NCBI GenBank assembly: GCA_015039365.1
Contig: WION01000356.1
Coordinates: forward strand, 1 to 53,937
Source of the DNA: Amanita rubescens
Lineage: Eukaryota > Basidiomycota > Agaricomycetes > Agaricales > Amanitaceae
Direction of reading: 5' to 3'
Length of the DNA: 53,937 nt
Shown here: positions 47,923 through 53,937 of the stretch, one piece after another
How positions within the stretch are numbered: position 1 is the stretch's first letter
Layout of the letters: every line of letters starts with the position of its first letter
Notes under the pieces: model-generated
Database searches by the model: none
Told to the model about the DNA's origin: nothing
The model's input: the letters and a program-made list of their open reading frames with translations, nothing else
Program-made: the position numbers and the translations under genes

Positions 47923-50900
47923 GAAGTACTTGTAGACCCCGTCGCCGGGAGGATTTAATCTTCCTTTAATAACCCCAAGTGTTAAGCATCCAATGCGCTG
48001 TCCTTCCTCCTCGCCCATCAGCCAACTTGTCGGTAGCATTCTTCCCAAAGATGCTCCGGCAATTGCTGAAACATGACCGCCTAGCCTATACTCGAACGAT
48101 CCGCGGACCGGCAACAGATACTGAGCTCCCAGTACACCGTCATTGTGGAAAAGTATGAGGAAGCCAGAATTACCCCCGAAACGCGTATTCACTTGCTCGA
48201 CTCGCAACACGTATTCCGTAATCTGCAGGGGACATTGAATGTCGCTAATGATAGGATTGTCAAAGCTAGGCTTGGTTGAGTCACCCTTGTTTGGAAAGAC
48301 GACGACTCTGATCAAGTCACGCTTGAAAGGCCGAAGGACGGCGACGAGATCATGTACTCTCTTGTGTTTGAGCGAGACATCTGCCGTGAACCACTCGGTT
48401 ATCGGATACGAGTCCGATAATTCGCTCCAAGCCTCAGTATCGAGTTCTTGTTTTGAGAAATCCTTTCTCTCGACCTCTCCTTGCGACTTGGTCAAGTCGA
48501 AGCGAAGGGCGTCAATACGAATCTTCTTCGGTGTGTACGACTGGTCATAGAAAAGTCGAACAAGCCAAGGTTTATCTTCGTGCTCCAATGGGAGAAGAGC
48601 TTCTGCGGACAACTCCAGGACCTCTTTTATTGTGGCAGGGTGCGACCGAGGTAGGTCGCTGTCCTTTCCGCTGGTCTTCAGGGGGGGACGACAGAAAATC
48701 CAAGTAGTCTCGTTAGACTCCGGATCACATCTATAGCAACAGATATAGTCATGGCCTTCTCTGCCGTCACTTTTAATCCTGTAAAACAACATAAAACTGC
48801 GAGACGTCAAAACAAGAAATTTACAGATAGGATAAAACGAACCGGAGGAGATAAGAAAATTTATACTCTCTTGTCTTGATCATCCCTGCGTTAGTTGGTT
48901 CGTCGCTAATATGATATACTTCAACTTCGGTGTCAACTTTTGTATCCGTCTCCGTGTGTCTCCAGTAAAAGGCCATGAATGTGTACGGAGTTTTACCGTG
49001 GGCGATGATTTCAGGACATTCATTCGATGTATGATCCATAAAAGTTTGGATGGATGGCACAGCGTATTTCGATGGTCCCACATGGACGCGGTAACAATAG
49101 AATCTCGAACGTCTGTTATCCTTCTCATGGACTTGGGCGATTACAAAGCAATAGCCGTTACTCCCGACGTGCTCCGCATAGATCACGTTGAGATTTTTAG
49201 GGAAGTCGTAAGGGACGATGGATTGGTGCCTAATAATCCAGGGACCCAGCGGGTCAGCTGGGGAGAGCCGAGAGCAATACCAGTTCACTATCAGCGCTCT
49301 GGGAGTCGCCCTGATATGCCAGATAACGTCAGAAATCTGGAACGGCTTGGTGGATAGAGACAGTCTATTATTGTTTTCAATTTGCGTGTAGAGTTGGTTG
49401 AAGGCCGAATCACTGCGGGAGTCGCCAAAGGACCGCACAGCTTTAATTTGGGTACCATCAGCGAAATCAAGATCCCGATGATAAAATACAAGATCCGTCC
49501 TAGGGTCCGATAGAAAGAGGGGAACGTGATTGTGAAGAGAATTAAGACGGTCGAGAATCGGGACCTACGGGATCATTCAGAAGTGCGAAATAGGTGAAAG
49601 GAGGGTCTTATACCTTATCCAGTGCTTTAAATGACAAAGGTATTTCTCCAGAAATATGTGTCTCCCAGATCTCGTCGACACTTGCCTGCGCTGCTGCCTT
49701 TGCAATTTCGAAGTTCCTATCGCCAGTGCCATCGTACAGCTGCTGATCGCCGTACACCCACCAAGCATCGCCAGCCTTATTAATTACCCAAAGACCGTTT
49801 GCGTTGTCTTCGTCATGCATTGCTTGAGCACACCGATCCATAGGATAGATCTCTTCACCATATTGGACGCTGTGGAGCTTACGCCTAGGCGTACGAAGGT
49901 GTCCAGCCAAAAACAGAACAGAGAGGTAGTGTTGCGAGAAGGCTTCAAAAAGATACATTTTGTCTAGAGCCTGGTTTATAGCGGCCTCGTAATCAACTCT
50001 AGCATTGTTAATATTTTGCTCGTGAGCCGTCTGTAAATCATTGAGGCATTTCTTGGTTTCATCGAGTGATGGTATTTCATTGTCGCCCGCGGTAGTACGA
50101 AGCTTCGAATATGTTTTGCTGATTTCGTTGACAGCATCTTGGTGAACTTTTTTAGCGGTATCGAGTGCAGCTTTGTAAGCCATCTTAGCGTGTTCAATGG
50201 AGGTCTTGGCTTCCTTGGCAACCTCAAGCGCTTTTCGATGAGCGGCGGAGTACGCCTTGATAGCGTTCTGGGAGTGCTCAAATCAATAGCGCGAGCTGCA
50301 AAATCGACTCGTACGAACCTTGCCAAAATTATCCCAATTACACAACGCGATCCTTTGACACGCGCCATACTTGTCACCTTCTGTCTTCGTAATATTGACA
50401 TACATCTGATTGTACTGCGAGGCAATCTCGTTATAGGCCTATTGGATAAGGTGAAGAGAAAATCATAGTAGTAGCGATCCGAAACTTACCTCAGCGGAAT
50501 CCTGCGCATTACTACTGGACACATCATCAAGTTTTTCCTTCTTTTCCTTCTGTTCCTCCATCAGTTTGATGAGAGGTCCTAAATGGCCCTCTTCATCGTT
50601 AACAAGTTTTACCACCAACAAGTATGCGAGTTCAACACTCCTGGTCGGTTGGATATACCAGTTATCGCTCAATTGATCCACATCTCCAAGCCCAACGGTG
50701 TAGTTTCCGTAGAAATCCCCAGAAATGGCAACAATCTGGCCGAAGGAAAGTTTGTTCTCATTGGCTTCGAAATTGAAGTCTTTCCCCGAAATTCCCTCGG
50801 GATTCTGAAAGTTCTTCAACTTGACAGAATTACCGATATATTCCTAGTATCCCAGACGTCATTGTAGATAATCAAGCAATTGCAAAAATCGGACATACAT

Positions 50901-51238
50901 GCTGCAAAAGCTCGAAACCCAAGTTGTGGAATGGCGGGATTAGAGACTCATGGGGGCTCGCTGCAGAACGAATATACCCATTACATCGTTATAATTGGTT
51001 AAGAAAGGTGAGAGGGAAGGACGCACGCGGCGGCTGGCCCAAGGGAAGTCCATCCTTTCCGGGTTCAAAACTGAGGCCCTGTCCTAACATTCCCTCTGAA
51101 TTCCTGGCCAACTTAACAGAATTATCGATAATTGCCTAGCATCCCAGGCGTCATTGTACAGAATCGATTAATCGTAAAAACCCTACGTACATGCTGCAAA
51201 GGCTCGTTGTGGGAAGGCGCGCTTGTAAGGTCAGCCAT
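47096..51238 (-). CDS. Large multidomain protein: phospholipase-C-like module running into a GNAT acetyltransferase
   Basis: Eleven modelled exons: 51238-51191, 51135-51027, 50960-50899, 50843-50490, 50438-50319, 50276-49614, 49564-48867, 48796-47829, 47779-47642, 47591-47422, 47370-47096. They give about 1201 aa if one missing base at 47551/47552 (GC[-]TAT) is allowed. Seen: SFGQIVAISGDFYGNY, LCNWDNFGK, then FSQHYLSVLFLAGHLRTPRR and CAQAMHDEDNANGLWV. These His/Asp motifs recall zinc-dependent phospholipase-C-like proteins (weak inference). A beta-rich middle follows, then a GNAT domain with LLEDCAELYNGNYGVWS, WVTLLVVE, YRRRNIATYLVQML (acetyl-CoA loop) and TVGIASYHPAACQAVAKL. No stop separates the two halves. 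They could be a true fusion or two genes with an unseen junction near 47950. The start at 51238 is a model. Confidence 0.72.
50790..51060. repeat. Tandem exon-intron duplication, proximal copy
   Basis: Matches 51085-51345 with scattered changes, including exon ends (LLQH / PLQH), GTATGT or GTACGT donors, the NSVKL exon start and the intron stretch CTTTCTTAACCA. It lies in the 5' part of the large gene. Confidence 0.8.
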
Positions 51239-51345
51239 GACTAACGCTGCAGAACGAATGCACCAAATGCATCATTATAACTGGTTAAGAAAGGCGAATA
51301 GAAGAACGCACGCGGCAGGGATCTTGATTTCTGCCGTCTTCTCCA
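51085..51345. repeat. Tandem exon-intron duplication, distal copy
   Basis: Distal copy of the 50790-51060 unit. It provides the modelled start codon (51238, MADLTSAPSHNEPLQH). Splicing between copies stays in frame. Confidence 0.78.
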
Positions 51346-52384
51346 GCCTCAGGGTAGACCCATTTGACCAACATAACGTTCGCTTTTAATATCCACCACG
51401 TCCAGATGACTGGGATATAAATGACAGTGACAAGAGGCATGTTCCCATGGGTGATCTAAAGAGGGAATATCCAGTTAGAAAGGTCAGAAGGTGGACACAG
51501 AGAGAAGCACCCGCTTGAGACCACTCAAGATGGAACGTAAGTACTTAAGTGACAGAAGGAATGATAACAAAAATCTACCTCGTGGGAACCATCCAAATTG
51601 ACGCCAAACTTGGACAAGTTCGTCGAACGTATAGCCCCTATATGTTAGCCACAAGATATATCATTATCAGATTTGTGAATAAGATTCTTCAGTTGCTAAA
51701 CAAAGCATGACGCACGCGTTCAGCGTGACTCTGAGTGATCAACATCGCATGTTGAGGTCTGAATACTAATTGCAGTGTCCATTAAACATACTATGGAGTG
51801 GTCATAAGATAGATACCATACGAGTAATAGGGCTTAAGGAACTAGGGAGAGAATAATTGCGAGACTGAGACCAAATTAAGTAGACATGAGTGTAACAAGA
51901 TAGATGACAGTCACTGGCACAACGACACTCGAACTGAGGTAGGTTATCCGATCCCATAGAAGTGTATATCAGGCTCAGTATTTATCGTTAAACTTACCGA
52001 GCCAAATGCGGCCTCAATACTGGCATGGGAATCGAGACGCTGACTCGGACGGTCTTGGACTTGAATGCCACTCGGTCATCAAAGTGGCGGTTTCTCTCGC
52101 TATGGATTTCCTCCTTCATGTCCAGGCTCAGAAAGTCTTGATGGAACCGTAAGGGAGTTTATCACGTATTATAGCCTGAGTGATGCCATAATCCAAACGC
52201 TATAGTAACGATCGACCGCCAGCATGACGTTCTCCATGCACAAACCACGCTGGAAACACGAGTCCAGCTTTAGGGGCTTGCACTGCAAGATCGATATCCC
52301 TCTTCTCTTTTCGTCCACCAATCTATCAAGCATCTCAATATCTTTTGACGCCACTTTAGCTCCTTTGTTTTACAACCGTCAACT
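51239..52384. other. Intergenic, divergent flanks
   Basis: Apart from the repeat end at 51345, no gene or RNA was recognised. It presumably carries the promoters of the large minus gene and the plus gene at 52385. Confidence 0.5.
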
Positions 52385-53937
52385 ATGTTACGGTTTTCAG
52401 CTTTCTCGTCCGGAAATCCATTTGCCTCACCATCTCGCATTCCTCGAAATTTAGAAGAACCATTGCGTTTTACGAGGGACTATGAACTCGTAACCAACTG
52501 GTATAATCTTCATCGAGGCAGCGGTTCCACCACCATCCAGAGGGTGCAGCTTCGCAAGGAACATGTTATGCCTTTTCACGAGTTTGTCGTGGTAGTCACC
52601 CAGGCTGGCCGTATGTACCGCGTGGATCGAGGCAGAGAACTTGGACCTATTTTCGATACACTAAGGGCAAAGGGTGTACGACCCGTCGATACGATTGCAC
52701 CTCTTCGTTCATTAGACGAACTCGACAAGACATCTTATTACGCGATAGAGTTATGCTGGGGATCCGACAAAACGATTGATCTCAAACTTGTCCTCGACAT
52801 TTGTTTTCACATCCACGACAATTCGGGGAACCGGTACAAATTGCTAACTCACAACTGCTATTTCCTTGCACAAACTATCATTATGATTGCAGCACGGAAG
52901 ACTGTGGCTTGCAAGTTGGATGAGCTTTTGGAAGATACGTTGACTAGTGACATACTGTGGGGTGTAACCAGGAGTGCTGCGAAGATGGTGGTAGCTGAGA
53001 GAGTCTTGCAGCTGCGGCAGTCATATGGGACGCAACCGTCGACGATGGGGAATCCACATATGGTACAACGGATGACATCGTGGTGGAAACATCTGCGGGG
53101 CCGTGGACAAGAGCGGGAGCAGAAGCCAAGGATGGGGAATCGACAGATGAAGCAACGGATGTCAGTGCCGTGGTGGAAACGTTTGAACCCGGGACGGGAG
53201 CGAGCACTGGAGCGAGCACTGGAGCAGGCGTTGGAGCGGGAGCTGGGGCTGGAGCTGGAGGGCGAGCTGGAGGGCGAGCTGGAGCTGGAGCACCTGCAGG
53301 AGCATCGGGTGCGGGACTGGATGTGGAAGCTGGGGCGGGGGCAAGCTTTGAAGCAGGCTTTGCAGCTTTTGATGCAGGACGGGAAGGACTGGGATTGTGA
53401 ACAGGCGCAGGAGCTGAAGCAAGAGCTGTCTCAGGCGCTGGACTGGGAACTGGGGCTGGGGCTGGGGCGCGGGCTGGGGCTGGGGCGCGGGCTGGGGGTG
53501 GTGATAGAGCAGATGGAGCAGCTGTGGCAGCTGGGGCAGGAGCAGCTGGAGAAGCTGGTGCAGCTGGTGCAGGAGCAGTTGAAGAAGCCGGAGCTGGAGC
53601 AGCTGGCACTGATGCTGATGCAGGTGCTGGAGCAGCTGGTGCAGGTGCTGGATCGGCTAGGGCAGTCGGAGAAGGAGCAGATTAAGCAGACGCTACAGAA
53701 AATTTTCAAGCAACTGCAGCAGGAGGGGGAGCCGGAGTGGATGGTATTGCTAGAGCTACTGCCGCCGCAAATTCGGGAGCTGTTGATGGAGCTGCTGCCG
53801 CGGATTAGGGAGCTGTTGATGGAGCTGCTGCCGGAGCTGCTGCCACGGATGCAGGAGCTGTTGATGAAGCCGCTGCTACAGATGCGGAAGCTGTTGATGG
53901 AGCTGCTGCAGCTATGGATGCAGGAGCTGTTGCCACA
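52385..53937 (+). CDS. Agaricomycete-type protein with HEF/NCYF motifs and Leu/Gln-rich repeat tail (3' end outside window)
   Basis: An uninterrupted frame runs from ATG 52385 to the window edge (517 codons and counting). The first ~200 residues look folded: LRFTRDYELVTNWYNLHRG, HVMPFHEFVVVVTQAGRMYR, YYAIELCWGSDKTIDL, then THNCYFLAQTIIMIAARK. An early His followed by an NC-x-F motif recalls permuted papain-like folds such as LRAT or PPPDE (weak inference). I know the type only as mushroom hypothetical proteins. The remainder is amphipathic and rich in Leu, Glu, Gln and Met (RELLMELLPRI-type units), encoded by a GC-rich minisatellite. No intron is needed. Function unknown. Confidence 0.72.
   Translation, partial: MLRFSAFSSGNPFASPSRIPRNLEEPLRFTRDYELVTNWYNLHRGSGSTTIQRVQLRKEHVMPFHEFVVVVTQAGRMYRVDRGRELGPIFDTLRAKGVRPVDTIAPLRSLDELDKTSYYAIELCWGSDKTIDLKLVLDICFHIHDNSGNRYKLLTHNCYFLAQTIIMIAARKTVACKLDELLEDTLTSDILWGVTRSAAKMVVAERVLQLRQSYGTQPSTMGNPHMVQRMTSWWKHLRGRGQEREQKPRMGNRQMKQRMSVPWWKRLNPGRERALERALEQALERELGLELEGELEGELELEHLQEHRVRDWMWKLGRGQALKQALQLLMQDGKDWDCEQAQELKQELSQALDWELGLGLGRGLGLGRGLGVVIEQMEQLWQLGQEQLEKLVQLVQEQLKKPELEQLALMLMQVLEQLVQVLDRLGQSEKEQIKQTLQKIFKQLQQEGEPEWMVLLELLPPQIRELLMELLPRIRELLMELLPELLPRMQELLMKPLLQMRKLLMELLQLWMQELLP
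53180..53937. repeat. GC-rich minisatellite within coding sequence
   Basis: Imperfect repeats built on GGAGCTG and GGGGCTG units, changing to GAGCTGTTGATGGAGCTGC units after about 53770. For long stretches several frames are open at once (an Ala/Gly-rich plus frame and an Ala/Pro-rich minus frame), a by-product of the composition. It continues past the window. Confidence 0.8.

Noticed and set aside
52944..53609. Ala/Pro-rich minus frame and Ala/Gly-rich plus frame
   Set aside because: Frames kept open by the GC-rich minisatellite. The frame continuous with the folded N-terminus from 52385 is preferred.

Overview
The window reads as nuclear DNA of a basidiomycete fungus, most likely an Agaricomycete. 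Genes lie close together on both strands and are cut by many 40-60 nt introns with GTRNGY donors. F-box/LRR genes of the mushroom-expanded type, an S53 sedolisin, His/Gln/Pro-rich regulators and fungus-specific proteins sit among universal housekeeping genes. All exon models were built by hand from reading frame, splice sites and family motifs. Start and splice positions are therefore models.

Layout. 1.1-3.8 kb: a CUE-DUF1771-Smr protein (minus) diverges from a small membrane-anchored DUF2015-like protein. 5-10.8 kb: a 695-aa serine-rich protein (minus) and an ~830-aa membrane-anchored protein (plus) diverge, with an 821-bp Mutator-like MITE inserted between them, apparently inside the first codons of the former. 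13.2-19.9 kb: HP1-like chromatin protein, exon-junction protein Y14, a MYND-finger protein, exosome subunit Rrp4, and an unrecognised multi-exon gene. 21.2-35.4 kb is the accessory part. It holds a single F-box gene, a decayed and a near-intact sedolisin copy, and two tandem units that each carry two F-box/LRR modules joined through a 60-nt in-frame intron, with an F-box relic between them. 36.2-41.4 kb: a GATA-finger factor with long His/Gln/Pro tracts and an upstream 773-aa Cys-pair protein only 60 bp away. 43.6-46.9 kb: DEAD-box helicase Ded1 diverging from Sec72. 47-51.2 kb: a large multi-domain protein whose frame runs into a GNAT acetyltransferase and whose first exons are tandemly duplicated. 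52.4 kb to the end: an ORF with a leucine/glutamine-rich repeat tail that leaves the window.

Functional themes: RNA biology (Smr nuclease, Y14, Rrp4, Ded1), chromatin and transcription (HP1, GATA factor), ER translocation (Sec72), ubiquitin-ligase adaptors (F-box array) and acid proteolysis (sedolisin).

Three observations stand out. (1) The MITE carries splice sites in its terminal repeats that would let it be removed in frame. (2) The paired F-box units use a duplicated ancestral 5' intron as an internal junction. (3) About a dozen single-base insertions or deletions in five otherwise clean genes, including the normally essential DED1, can all be placed at the third codon position. That looks like both or neither allele of a synonymous heterozygous site written into the sequence.
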